Source of the DNA: Urechis unicinctus
Lineage: Eukaryota; Annelida; Polychaeta; Xenopneusta; Urechidae
Direction of reading: 5' to 3'
DNA length: 64,000 nt
Assembly: GCA_034190875.2 (NCBI GenBank)
Contig: CM067343.1
Coordinates: 38,660,161 to 38,724,160 of the forward strand
Shown: positions 48,111-60,262 of the stretch, piece by piece
Layout of the letters: each line of letters starts with the position of its first letter
Numbering within the stretch: position 1 is the stretch's first letter
The notes under the pieces: generated by a model
The model's database searches: none
The model's input: only the letters and a program-made list of their open reading frames with translations
What the model was told of the DNA's origin: nothing
Translations under genes and position numbers: made by a program

Positions 48111-48869
48111 CTGTCAACAAAACAACCCTTATGCTTTATGCAAACCGAACTCTGTGTATGACAAGACGGTTGTTGAATGGCAAGAGGGTTCTTTACACCA
48201 GATACTGGCTTAATAGCGCTCAGTCGATTATTTTCACAGCATAATTAAATTATGGGCGATGGAATGCAATCACAATCCAGTAATGTGTCAGGGATACACG
48301 AGATCTTATGCATACCTTTTGCCAAAAACATATGCAACATGTATATAGTAGTGATTTGTACTGCATATAAAACTACTCGATTATGCTTAAGATGTACTTG
48401 TATTGGATGGATCGCGTAATAGATATGATATGACTATTTGATAACTCGATATTTTTCAAAACTCTACTTTTTCTTCTGCCTCTGTGTTTCCATGCGTCCA
48501 TTAGCTCTGCTAGCGACAACAACATGAACGTTAAAAAAAATTTCCGTAGACCAAGCTGATATGGCAAACAGTGAAATAGTCAGGAAGCACCTTTGAGTTG
48601 TATAACCCATTTAACTGGTTTAATTTCCTAAACGTCCATTATCTACAAATCCATTCAGTATCTAATCTATGGTGCACAATACTTGTTGAAAAGGAGATAT
48701 TTCCGAACGCATGGCGAATATAATCAATGCTAGGTTCGGATATCGAACACGTCAATAGATACACGTATATTATTGCATTGATTGGGATCACACGTAGTCT
48801 ATGGCGTTTTGGCCGGAGTGCGTACTGTCTTTGCAAATGCATCACAAAGGGAACGATTAGGGTTTGGAT
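48111..48869. other. Unmatched non-coding stretch
   Basis: No paralogue or gene was recognised. Confidence 0.4.
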
Positions 48870-49640
48870 CCATCATGTTTCATGCTCATCATCATCATTA
48901 ATTTGATCATTCTAATCGCATTCCATGCAACTCATAGTGTCTGTCACCAAAGCAATGATGTCTGCAATTATTAACATGATTATTACTACATATGTGTGTG
49001 TATCGTGTATTGTGAAAGACATTAATATGGCCCTTCTTTCACGTCTGTAAAGTCACGCATTCCATAACGATGCCTTCACAGATAATTGTTTGCTTGTTTG
49101 GGGAATGACATCTTATCTGTTATCCTTTTTAAGTCCGATTGCTTATTTTTGACGGGACGTAAATGTTGACCCACTATATACGCAAAGCTGAAACGGGCAG
49201 AGCTTGAGCAAAGACACTGGAATATGATGGAACTTAGAAACCTGACACGATGGCCACTTACATGCAATCATCGATGCCTTGGTGTTCTGAAGAGCCATTT
49301 GTCCAAGTAGACGAAAATGGAAACAAATTGAAAATTAAACCTGGCACAAGCTACGTGATGGAATCTTAAAGCATATTCCATGACCTATCTACCAAGGTAC
49401 ATTATCCCTAATGACGTTTCAGCTTGCATTTGCACGGTATTCATTAAATCTTTCGCCTCAGAGATGATCAGGCGGTGATGAATATAAATCTCTGTTCTGG
49501 ATAAAAGAACCTTCAGTGACACAGACACATATATTGCGAATATTCGCTCTTCACAATCAGAATGCTGTATATGTTGTGTTGACAAATGCGGTCTTCACAA
49601 GAAAAAAGTGCTGCTAGTCGGAAAGGCAAACAGTATTGCG
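48870..49640 (+). repeat. C fragment related to 41810-42690
   Basis: Collinear with the B-only stretch: ATCATCAT-CATTAAT-TGATCAT, AGTGTC-CACCAA, ACATTATCCC, TCGCCTCAGAG, TCTGTTCTGG, TTCAGTGACA and TATTGCGAAT. Confidence 0.7.
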
Positions 49641-50240
49641 GATTCCCTCGCGGTGGAAAACGATGGCAATACATCTAGCATAAACAGTTTGCCACGGGTT
49701 TTACTAAATATTATTATTTGAGAAATCGATACAAGCAAGAATTTACGGTACATTGTTGAACCACAATATACCGCAATGAACTTTTGATGCCCAGTTTACC
49801 ATGCATACGGCGGTTATATAGCTGTGGCGACAGCAGATACCTTTACAATAAGTTTATACTTGGGTACTAGCTTCGCTACTGATCTTTTATCATGACCATT
49901 CGGCTGTGCAGTAACTGTCTTATTTCTCTGACACAGTGGTTTTCAAATATCAACTTGGAGAAGTGCACTGAGATTTAATACGAAGGTTATTGAGGAAATA
50001 TAACATAATACTGAATAATTGTGTCTGACGATTACTCTCTTGGTAGAAAGACAAATCTTTGTTCTTTCACATCATATATTTCATTTCTTTGTTCATTGCA
50101 ATATTCTCTGTCAATCATCCAAGAACATATCTTCGCTATTACATATCCGCACTTATATAATATAAACAAAAACAGTCTGAAGTTACTCACGTAAATGTTG
50201 GACAGTAAGTCAGTTTGTAAAGTTTAAGAATCGTGCCGCA
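49641..50240. other. Unmatched non-coding stretch
   Basis: No paralogue, repeat or gene was recognised. Confidence 0.4.
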
Positions 50241-50244
50241 AATA

Positions 50245-50315
50245 TGGATGATGATGATGATGATGATGATGACGATGATGATGATGATGATGATGATCAT
50301 GATGATCATGATGAA
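50245..50315. repeat. (GAT)n trinucleotide microsatellite
   Basis: GATGAT units with GACGAT and GATCAT interruptions. Read on the minus strand it is the same ATC motif as the arrays at 6266 and 34778. Confidence 0.95.
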
Positions 50316-50324
50316 TTGTGGTGA

Positions 50325-50545
50325 TCTTGTTAATTTACAGGAATATCAACATTTCTATAATTTTCTTCTCCTTGTTTTGTTGTAATAAGCAATGCACCGC
50401 CTGAACCATGCAGGCGTTTAGTATGATTTACCATGTGCGGTATCGTAACCAAACCCGACAATGATGGATACAGCGTGATGAAACAATTCATGGAACAACT
50501 TAGTGCATTCAGAGCCTGCAGGTGCATCGCAACTGACGTCGTTCG
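50325..50545 (+). repeat. C fragment related to 13390-14030 and 42910-43680
   Basis: CACCGCCTGAACCATGCAGG-GTTTAG-ATGAT recurs, followed by AACCCGACAATG-TG-ACAG. About 500 bp present between these anchors in A and B are missing. Confidence 0.75.
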
Positions 50546-51140
50546 GGGTTTTGTAATGAAGACCTGATAATTTCTAGTAAGGACAGGCTGTTTAAACAGA
50601 AATAAGAGCTTTAGTTTCGTTATGCTGTTGATGATTTGTTAAGTGAAGAAGTGGGTTTTCTTCTTTTCTTAAACAGCCATATATCGCACTGAACTGTCTA
50701 ATCGATACATATGTAACGCCAACATATTCTTGTTGAGTCATGACATGTTAAAGGATATATATTTTGACTAGTTTTTCAGACTTATCATTTCGCTCATTGG
50801 TATCCAGTTCTTATTCACATACAAAATCCGCTAACTAGGTAGCTAGGTATTGCAATCCTACATTATGCACAATTGAGCTCGCCAATGTAAATGTTGTTCA
50901 AGTAAGTGCTTTCAGTCGTCACTTTGGTTTAGGAAGTTGTGTTTATATATTCAGCTTTCTCCCCTTTTCACCCTACTAAGGAATACATCACAGGTATTCT
51001 TGCCCTGCTTTGTGTAAGGCCATTTAGTGCGTACATTTGATGCTGTATGGCCCGTAATGGCATGTTGACAACACCGCATACATCCAACAGAACCCTCTTA
51101 CTATCGCATGCTACATTCTCCTGCTAAATGTGCCTATATC
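50546..51140 (+). repeat. C fragment related to D (24160-24480) and B (37560-37700)
   Basis: ACAGCCATATATCG-ACTGAACTGTCTAAT matches D, and TTGCCCTGCTTTGTGTAAGGC with GGCATGTTGACA matches B. The two matches lie side by side here but 13 kb apart in their source blocks. Confidence 0.6.
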
Positions 51141-52120
51141 ACAGCCTAAGAGTGCGACTTTGCTGTGTGTACATTAATTAATGACAACATAGCCAAATTA
51201 CTGTAAGTGCTTTGTCAAATCGACCTTATTAATAATGCCTCCTCTGAATTAAGCAAACGGGATAAACGTGTGATCAACTTATCAACTGATCATGCCGACA
51301 TTTTGCGGCAAAGACAATGCGTGCTTATATACAGCAGCTTTTCAGGTACCTACAGCAAACACGATAGAGATATTTTGTATATTAAACTACTTGTTTCATT
51401 ACGCTCTTTGTGCATATGCATCAGCAACGTGACAATGTAGTAAGAGTGGATGTTTTGGCTAGCATCCGAGGAAGATATTTAAGTTAAGTTTTAAAATCTG
51501 AACAACCCCCTCGAATCACTTAAACAGTAGGACATAATCATGTTTGGTCAATTGCTATTGCATTGGGCGCAGTCTGCCTAACATTGCCGGAGACGAAGGC
51601 TACAATTCATACGTTCCCAAATGCAGCATGCAACAGTCAGGTCCAGCACGAAATAAAAGTGAGGTGTCAGTGGAGAGACATGTTTACATTCAATTGACTA
51701 AATAAAATATGACTAACATGGAAGCGCACCTATATACTTGAACTGTTAATATTATTGGCATCATTCGTCATCATTCGGCATCAGTCGGAATCATATTTTT
51801 CTAATGAGGCTCAACTAAAGGCAATAGGTTTATGATGACTTTGATATTCAGCCATGTTGGAAGCAACAAAACCTTTCACCTTCTCCACATTCCAATTGTC
51901 AGCGTATGTGGCACTTTTCCGATCTTACATAATCACGTATTGTCATTGTCCAGATATTGCGTAAGTAAATGGTTACATCGTTGTCATAGAGTAACGAATA
52001 TTGCTTATAAAAACACACAGGTGCTTCTACACATTACCATTTGTCACCTTTAATCCTCAATGCAATTATCTGCTCTGGTTGTTTAGAACAACTAACTAAC
52101 TCTCATGGCGCTGTTGTGAT
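51141..52120. other. Unmatched non-coding stretch
   Basis: No clear paralogue and no protein-like frame. At 51760-51795 CATCATTCG and CATCAGTCGG form a short imperfect direct repeat. Confidence 0.4.
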
Positions 52121-52720
52121 AAGTTAACTGTCCTAATTAGATAGTGTTGAACAAAACATAATGAGCCCGCATTCTTGCCGAATACGCATCATGGTGAAAG
52201 TCGATTATATGCGCAGAATATTCAGCGACATGGACTAAAACATCGTGTTTGAAAACATGATCGCTGTATTATGTTACAAATGGAATTCTGCAAGTAAGGT
52301 ACTGCTGCGGTAAAGATCATGATCAAAAGCGAAAAGATCTCTGGCATCCAACACAACGTGACGTTTTTTCTTGGTATCGTAGCAAAGGGGAATTCTGTAT
52401 TATGCAAATAATGACACCCGTATGAAACAGGTACATTGTTTATGCTTATCTTTAAGTATTACTTATCTACCCCTACATTGGGATGCGAACGCTTCTTCTT
52501 ATGCCTTTCAGATGCATGTTAATCTAGAATCAGAGGGATCCCATGAAGTTTACCATGCAAGTTATATTGCTATACAATTGCTTACGATCCTACCATGTAA
52601 TAAACGGCCCATCCCTGGTTTATGTAAGTTCGCCGGGAGGTCGATATATAAGCATAGTCGTGTGGTTTGTAAACACTGCTCCACGAGGAGCGGTCCATTG
52701 CAGCTAATGTAACATTGTAG
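52121..52720 (+). repeat. C fragment related to D (25845-26460) and to 29264-29545
   Basis: Anchors are CTAATTAGATAGT, TATGCGCAGAATATT, CTGCGGTAAAGATCATGAT, AAGTTTACC and AAGCATAGTCGTGTGGTT. Confidence 0.7.
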
Positions 52721-53735
52721 TTATGTATAGTATAATGCCATGTTTCGTCTTGATTGTAAGACCTCCAGTGATTACTCCTAACAATCACATAACAACAGAG
52801 CATTCGCAACATATAACACACATATCCATGACCAATCCAAATAGATTATCGGATCGCGCACAATACTGATCAAAATGCTTGAATCAAAATTAATTAAGCA
52901 GGCAAATCGGGTTCCGGTTTACTTCAAAGGTTGATATGGCACCACATATAAGGGCAAGCACAGCATTCCTTGCGTTGCAAGATTGTTGCGGCCGCGACGG
53001 AGCACAACAGATGTCATATTACATGCACCATCGTATTATTCGCTTTGCCAAGACAACAAAACATCATGCTCTTCGATGTCGAAAACCAATTAATATATGC
53101 TTGTGTGCTATTGCATGCAACAGGGTGATACAATATATACTTATAAAGCCGAAACAAATCATGGTTGGTTGTACCCAATCTGCAAGCTGGTTTCGAAAAC
53201 AACATTAAATAAAGACCTGTGCATATATAGATGATTCACGAGGATCGCATAATTTGCCAGAATTCTGCTCTTATATATAGTACAATACCTCTTTGAATGC
53301 TGCCCATAGCCTATGACAGATCATTTGGCAGCAATACCAATACAATGTGAAAGCATTTGCTCGGCGTTGGCGTTGTCGTATCGCATGGTTCATACGGGCT
53401 CGGGTAGGGACGAAAACCATTATAAATCTGGTATTGCCCCTCAGCAAATGTCTGTGACCATTTTCAAAGAAAACTGCCGCTTTTCAGAATTTGAACCATG
53501 ACCTCCAGTAAAATTTGAACGTGTTTGATAGGCGATCGTAGGCCCAAACGCTTATTGCATTAGCTTGTATTGCTAGGCCTTAGATACCCATGCCTAAAGC
53601 AGGATGCATTATTAACGGTAATACGTTAATAGACATCCGTAATAATTGAAACAAACAATAGGACTGATTGATTTAATCGTATCATTCACACAGTAAAGCT
53701 CCACAACAATTGCTTGTGAGTTTGTTAAGTCAGCA
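52721..53735 (+). other. C stretch with a local duplication of 52815-52930
   Basis: 52815-52930 resembles 54838-54955 (ATGGCCAATC/ATGACCAATC, AAATTAATTAAGCAGGCAAATC, cut here to AATTAATTAAGCAGGCAAAT, and TTTACT-CAAAG) and more distantly 2046-2110. The rest, 52931-53735, has no recognised paralogue or gene. Confidence 0.5.
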
Positions 53736-54955
53736 CATTATAATGGCAATACGTCGTATACTTCTGTCATTACAACTGAGACATCATACCATAGGTTGTT
53801 TCTCAACTGGTAGCTTATTCTTCGCTCCACAAGCTACGAATGTTTCGTATTGAGCACATATGCATACACGTATATCAAAGCCGAACACATTCAAAGGATT
53901 AACCTTGCTCCAATACCGAATTGAAACATTCATCTTCAGCCGCGCGGATTGCATTTCGCATCATCCCGCAATATTGAAAGTAATCAGGCGGCACTATTGT
54001 TTGCTAGTGATGAAAGGAGTCGCATAATACCCTCACAAATCTCATTCTGCTGGGCAGAAGAAGGCTTTACAGAAAAGCAATGTTTTGCTTTGATATAAAT
54101 GTCACCATGTTCGCTAACTTATCAATTGTCTTTGATAATTCCATAAATCTGACGAATGACGGCTAAAACACCACTTTGTAAAATTTTCTATTGGTGGTTA
54201 TAAGTATGATTGAGCAAATAGTTTCGATCATGATTACGCTCAAAATGCAATTTAATTCTTTGCAATGCGAGCCTAATTAATTGAAATAATGTCATTCCTG
54301 TGCCGAACGTTTTGTATATCAAATAATAGACAATGTAGTGCGCAGCTGAGCATGGTCTAGTGTTGGAGCCATACGCGAAATTTGTCTCTTCTACATAGGT
54401 GATAATATGCTCCATCGCGGGACGTACCGGGCCCAGGACACTAAGTGCTTGTATTAAATCATCGTAATGCACTATACTCAATATTGCTATTCACCAGAGG
54501 TGCAGGCTTCGCTTTTTGCCCATTTCTATAACGGCACACATGGCAGCATATCGTGTGTATGTGTTTCAAATGGTCTTCGTGTCATTGAAATGTCTCCAGG
54601 CAGTCAATGTTTGAATAATTCAACCACCCTATGGCAGTAAAGCGTAATTTTCAGTTCTAGCTTATATATGAGGACTGCCTAGCCCAAATATAATATAACA
54701 AAGACGTCATACACACAGGAATCAGTCTATTGTAGACAAATATAACATAGAGCAATGTTTCGTGTTGTTTGCATCATTGTTCTATGTGCTTCAATTGATT
54801 TCTTCTAACAAAAACATAGTAACTGATACCTGGAAATATATAACACATGCATGGCCAATCAATATAGATGACTTTATAGCACTCAACATCGAAATGTATA
54901 AATCAAAATAAATTAAGTAGGCAAATCATATTCTAGTTTACTCCAAAGAATGTAC
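53736..54955 (+). repeat. C fragment related to 11730-12420 and 38560-39610
   Basis: GAGACATCATACCATAGGTT, AGCACATATGCATACACG, ATACCGAATTGA, GCATATCGTGTG and AAAGACGTCATACACA recur in the same order. It agrees with B, not A, over the part deleted in A. Confidence 0.8.
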
Positions 54956-55087
54956 GGACCTGACCTTTCTGTTTGCTTATCATGCTATAAAACATGTCTT
55001 TGAAACAACGCAACCACGCTGACGGTTGGGGCTGGCCACCATTGACCCAGGGGACTTAAGCATTTGGATACCCATCACATAACAAAT

Positions 55088-55232
55088 ACCCATTGCTATA
55101 CCTCGCTGTCAAAAACACGTATATATTGGTACACGAGGTCATTGCAAAAAAAACCGACCCATTGCTATACCCGTATTCAAGAAATAACGACCAATTTGTA
55201 TACCAAAATCCAAAAAAAACGACCCAAATTGG
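55088..55232. repeat. Tandem repeat of about 33 bp, four units and a partial
   Basis: Units at 55088 (33 bp), 55121 (36), 55157 (33), 55190 (32) and a partial at 55222. Each has the form ACCCATTGCTATACC followed by an A-rich stretch ending ACG. The length is close to a multiple of three, so the minus strand reads a repeated Tyr-x-Asn-Gly/Trp-Ser-x-Phe pattern across the array. The unit divergence suggests age. Confidence 0.8.
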
Positions 55233-56920
55233 AAGCACATCCCCACTAACCTCCACATAGTGAGACCCATGACATATCGTTGTATATCGCACCGAGCTTA
55301 CACTAAATTGTGTTGCCGAACAGAATGAACCTGAAAACATACGAAGTAAGAAAGGCACTAAGTGGTCATTGCACATTATCACGCCAGTTTTATATTAACA
55401 AACACATTATGTCCTCCCAAAGTTGTGCTCACGTAGCTTTATCTCCGGATGGCGTATACTTGATACCATATACGCAATGCCGACTTATGGTTCTTGCCTC
55501 ACTGAATGGAAGATGCGGAACAATACAGTATCTATGATTTTGTACATATTCACAGGACTTACACATGGATGATTAATCACTAATGAAGCCCATTGTATTA
55601 TGATGATGTTTCTGTGTTTTCTTCGGCAGTTTAGAAATGCGATGTGGCATTCCATTATGATTTTGTACAGCCAATAATGTACCGTAGGGAATAACATACA
55701 ACAATGAGTCGATCTCAGTATAGGTTACGGATGTTTATCGATTTCCAGCCATCAGACAAGTATTATGATATAACTATGGTAAGCTTATTTTGGGTTTCAG
55801 TGTTCTAGGCTATAGCTGGTTGCTAAATCATAACCTTTGAACAAGCACTATGCTGCCATCGGACATGCAAAGATGCAACTTGGAAACATGAAACCCACAG
55901 AATGAGCTACCAATGGCTGGCAGATACTGATGTACGCGAATGTAGGCATCGATCCCGATCTTTTACCACACTACGTCGAAGGGACATTGAAATCTGGGAG
56001 CTTAAATCTGGGATTTTAGAGGTTAATAATGATGCGCTTAAACACAATGCAGGGTGTTAAATAAGTGCTCGATTAAATTACAGTTCAAAGTTTCCTATCG
56101 AGAAGGAACCACAACAAAAGGTGTGGTCCAACATTGACGTTGTGAATACACTATCAGCGGTTCATCAACTGACACTCTGCAATAAAGCTCACCCTTGATA
56201 AGCAGAACCTTTCCCTTATGTGGAAGCTAATTTTAATGCAAATATAAAAAGTAGCACCGTTTCCCAAGAGAACGTTGTGTGCACAGTGTAAAGATTATGA
56301 GGCTTAAGCTATGCTATATCCGGCTACAGCAGTGTTCATCTAAAACAGTCAACTGCAGTCTCACGTAAGACTAAACAGTACGGTAGATTGGCTCGGCTGA
56401 CAACAAAAAAAGGCATTATGCTTTAATTTTTGTTGCACAAGTAAGTAATGGATATACAAAACCCGTGCCAATGTTAAGACAGCGCAATTACAGAAATGGT
56501 TTTGCATTACAGACGATATTCTAGTAACTCAATCGCAAAGGAAAACTCCTTAGTCCGGAGAAAATATTGTTGTGCTTTAATATCGCAATAATGATTTGTT
56601 ATGTTAGATTCTATGTCCTGGTGTTATTGGCCAGAAAGCGATTAATGCGTCTTGTGCAATTGCTGTCCGATTCGAGTAAATGGCTGCCCTTTTGCATAGA
56701 ATCTCTCAAACATTGTGCATGAAAAAACTCGGGTGGGTGGCGTTCAATCTACAGATTAAACAACCAGGAACAACACAACAAAAGATAGTTCAGCTTTGCA
56801 CTTAGATGTTATCTATTCATTGCAAGCACACAGCGTGCGAAGCCGTCTCTTGCAAACAGTGATTGTACCGAGAAATCCTATTAGCGACTTAAGGAATGTA
56901 AGTGAAGGCTCACGTTGGTC
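55233..56920. other. Unmatched non-coding stretch
   Basis: No paralogue, repeat or gene was recognised. The open frames present are short and lack protein-like features. Confidence 0.4.
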
Positions 56921-57160
56921 AAAGAATGGTGTGCTTGTACAATGATATCCAAAGCAAAACGAATTAAGAAAGGCGGGCCCAGTAACCCGGCCCGCTATCG
57001 CATGACGCCATCTACTTTGAGGAATTCCGCTTTCCATCAATTATTCTTAATCGGCACACGCTCCGGTAAGGGAATGCCAGACAAAAAATTACGCTGTCAT
57101 GGCTTTTTCGTGTGTGCTGCGGCTAACTGTCGATACACTGCCAGAGTGTTTGTCTAACGC
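56921..57160 (+). other. GC-richer island with a hairpin and an 80-codon frame
   Basis: GCGGGCC at 56973-56979 pairs with GGCCCGC at 56989-56995 around AGTAACCC-like loop sequence. The frame 56915-57157 is basic at its start (SKAKRIKKGGPSNPARYR) and has three Cys near the end. Local GC content is above that of the surroundings. It could be a fragment of an element or of a host exon; not recognised. Confidence 0.25.
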
Positions 57161-57211
57161 GCATGGAAACTCTCTCATCTTAGTTAAAAACGGTTGTCAT
57201 AGTAAACGACC

Positions 57212-57237
57212 GTTAGTTAAGGTTTTGATTAACTAAC
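57212..57237. repeat. Perfect 9-bp hairpin
   Basis: GTTAGTTAA and TTAACTAAC are separated by eight bases. Just before it, AACGG and CCGTT form a second small stem. Confidence 0.6.
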
Positions 57238-59666
57238 CACCGAGTCATTGAACATTGCATTGAAGCTTCTAAATGCGGTGCTATCTGTCTGTGATGAGTT
57301 AGTGTGAACTGTATTATTCGGAAGCCCATACACTTTAAGTTCATTGTAACCGATATCAGGTTCCTGTATCCACATTGGAGAAAAGCATATAGTCAGCAAT
57401 GTTTTCCTCATATCAACATTCATTTGTTAATGATATCCTACAGGTACTATGTTATATTCTTAAGCCGATAGAAAACACGACAATCCTCATAAATGGTAGC
57501 AGTTTCTCACATCATACCAAACTATGTAAAGATGGTACCCGTATTGCATATTATCGTATGCTCTGATAACAATTTGCACCAAAAGAGAAATAATACATGC
57601 CAGCCTGTTGTTATATGGCTGCAAAATAAGAACGATTTGTCCAAGCGTTCCAGCTGGTTATAACACAGAAACATATGAATCAAATTGCTTACCGGATAGG
57701 TGTTGTTATTGCTTGCAGCAGCAGCAACTTACGTGTATGTTTTCTTTCGCTAACAGCATCACGCCTAGCCTCTTGATATTAGAATCACATCTCAGACCAT
57801 GTCGTTAAAAATAGATTACCACACTTTGTTCTGTACAGCTGTATTTGGTTTTCGACATTTCAAACGTCGCCCTTAAAAGCATGTTAAGTTTAGCTTATCA
57901 GTGATTTATTTGAAAGAAACCCTTTGATTTACTTGATCAAAGACAGGAACTAAGAGTAAATTACCTTCACACAGTTTTTCATTCGCAGGACTCCATCGGC
58001 CAACGGGACATTAGCGCGTTGTCTAAGAAACAGAGCTCTTTTGAGTGAGGCCTTACTATTGTAAGAGCGATATCAAACCCTTACTGTTAGGAAAGTATTC
58101 AATATTAAGCTTTTGATGGATTTAATCAATATGCGTAAGACGATGAATGGCATCATAAGAATAAAACGGCATTGTATATCATTTGAAGCATAGCCAAGTT
58201 AATCGCGATACAGTATCAATCATGCTTATTAATATTAAGTATGATTGAATCAGCAGTTTTATTTCCTTTAGCGGCAACCAATATTTTTTGTTGGTATCCA
58301 GATACAAAATAGTCAGATTTATTTTACTTGCATGGGCTGAAGTACAATTTGCACGCGATGCACAATGTGCTTGATTGAAAACATATATTAGTATGTGCAA
58401 TCTACAGCCAATAATGTGACCATACAAAACCGGATTTCAATCAAATTAAAACAACGTATGAGAATAAATATGTATTACGGTAGTAAATTACTATTGTGCA
58501 TTGTCAATACCGAGTTGGCGCCATGAATTAAAAAACACAGCTAATCCCCTTTCACTTGCATGAAAACAGTAATTAAGACCGAAATTCAAATACAGCAATC
58601 CCCTCTTGTTTATGTGAGATAGAAACAAGCCAAAAGGGTGAATTATCATGTAACACAATGTAACGTTTTGTTGAAGACAGGATGTCTTAGAAAGTTGAGG
58701 CAGATATTATAGGGAACGAGTACTTGTATTGAGTGTAACCAAATGCCAACGCACATTAGTGGATGAAATGTTACATTCTACGCCGCTGTCGTGACTTGTT
58801 TGCTTTAAAAGTATCTATTAGTCATAATAGAACATAAAAGGAGCGCCCGTTATGGTCATTTATGCTGTCAACATGGTTGTTAGAGTCGTAGCCTGATTTA
58901 GTTAATAATAAACATGTTATGTTACTTTGTGCTGGATAAGTGTTTTCTTCCCATCACTTTCTCAGTGTTAATCTCAATATCCCGGTTTCTTATTCTATTT
59001 GCATGGCAGCAAATCTATTGCATTTTAGCATTCTTATATTCGAGCAGAGATTGGCTAACATATTGGGCATCATTAGCGGGTGTTAGCTCGTAATGCATAT
59101 GTTAGGGAAATCCAATTGCCCTAGAGCCCACCTTAAAGAAGTCTTGGCGGCATTACTAGCTTATATTATTCTAGAAATACAAAAGGTCAGTATCCTGTTG
59201 TATATTTTATCATATGCAATATTCGTTCTCCATAAACCGAGATATCGTCGCGTAGTCAGTTTTAAATAAGCGGTTGATAGTGCCATTGCATTCACGACTC
59301 CTAGATTTGTCTTCCTTAATTATCACAGTTATCATTAAGATCGTGATAATTGCTGATTAGTATTTTAAATTAAATTCGGAGGAGGAAGGTGGATGAGTGG
59401 GGGGAAGGTGTGTGTGCTCAGTGACTATATTCGCTACGTCGCCACACATATAAGAAAGGAGCACCAAACGATGTGTGTTTGAGTGAGTGTTATTTGTATT
59501 TGCACTATTTGTCACCGGTGAGCGTTTATTTGATAGATTACAGCCCTCATTTATCACATATTTGTACATACCAAAGCTTGATGTATTCAACATGAACACA
59601 CCGATCATCCTGGATTGTATAAGTTGTTAGCCATCAACCGGAAGATTTTTCATTGACCGTATATAA
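57238..59666. other. Unmatched non-coding stretch
   Basis: No paralogue, repeat or protein-like frame was recognised. Confidence 0.4.
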
Positions 59667-60262
59667 ATAAGTTTACAAATTATCATAGCGCGAAATAACA
59701 GCGCCACTACAAATATTGCATTACGCTTTTTGGCTTATAACACAGCTTCATTTTTATGTTAATAGTCTAGAACCAGTTCAACTATTATTATAGCCACTAC
59801 ACAGTTAATGTCATGGAGGTCAAATGCTTATATACGTATAATGCACATTTACGCCTAAGGGGCATTACTAGGAAGTAATGAGATCATCTAATCAACTTGG
59901 CAGACATTGATCCCACACTCCCCGAACCCGACCCCTTACTTAACGCTGCTGCAGAGCATGGTTGCGTTTTGTGTATATCAGCGGCTGAATGGCTCAGTAG
60001 ACGAATCGTCCCAACTTTCCTACCCCTCCCTCATCCCTACAACGAGCAGGAACTTACCCACAGCACTTCCCTCGTGCAAATTTAGTAATAATATCAAACA
60101 TACCAGGGAACGGTATTTAAGTCTGCACCGCATTAATTTATCTTCCTGGATTTCTGAATATTAGCAAAATCGGTATACTATAACAAAATTAATTGGTGAA
60201 TTCATTAAAGCAATATTTGTGGCGGCGCTGTTATTTCGCGCCATGATAATAAGTTAACTTAT
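59667..60262. mobile_element. MITE-like element with long terminal inverted repeats
   Basis: The left end contains ATCATAGCGCGAAATAACAG and GCGCCACTACAAATATTGC. The right end contains their reverse complement with few changes (GCAATATTTGTGGCGGCGC and TGTTATTTCGCGCCATGAT). The inverted arms are about 58 bp with roughly 85% identity, starting AATAAGTT on both sides. The 480-bp interior has no transposase-like frame, so this would be a non-autonomous DNA transposon. A target-site duplication is not obvious, so the exact ends are uncertain. The overlapping Pro-rich frames inside are not called. Confidence 0.75.

Noticed and set aside
54188..54481. 97-codon minus-strand open frame in the C mosaic
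   Set aside because: The equivalent A and B sequence is not open in the same frame, and the translation has no recognised feature.
59897..60164. Two overlapping Pro-rich open frames as a transposase
   Set aside because: They lie inside the MITE-like element but have no DDE or other transposase motif, and they overlap each other.
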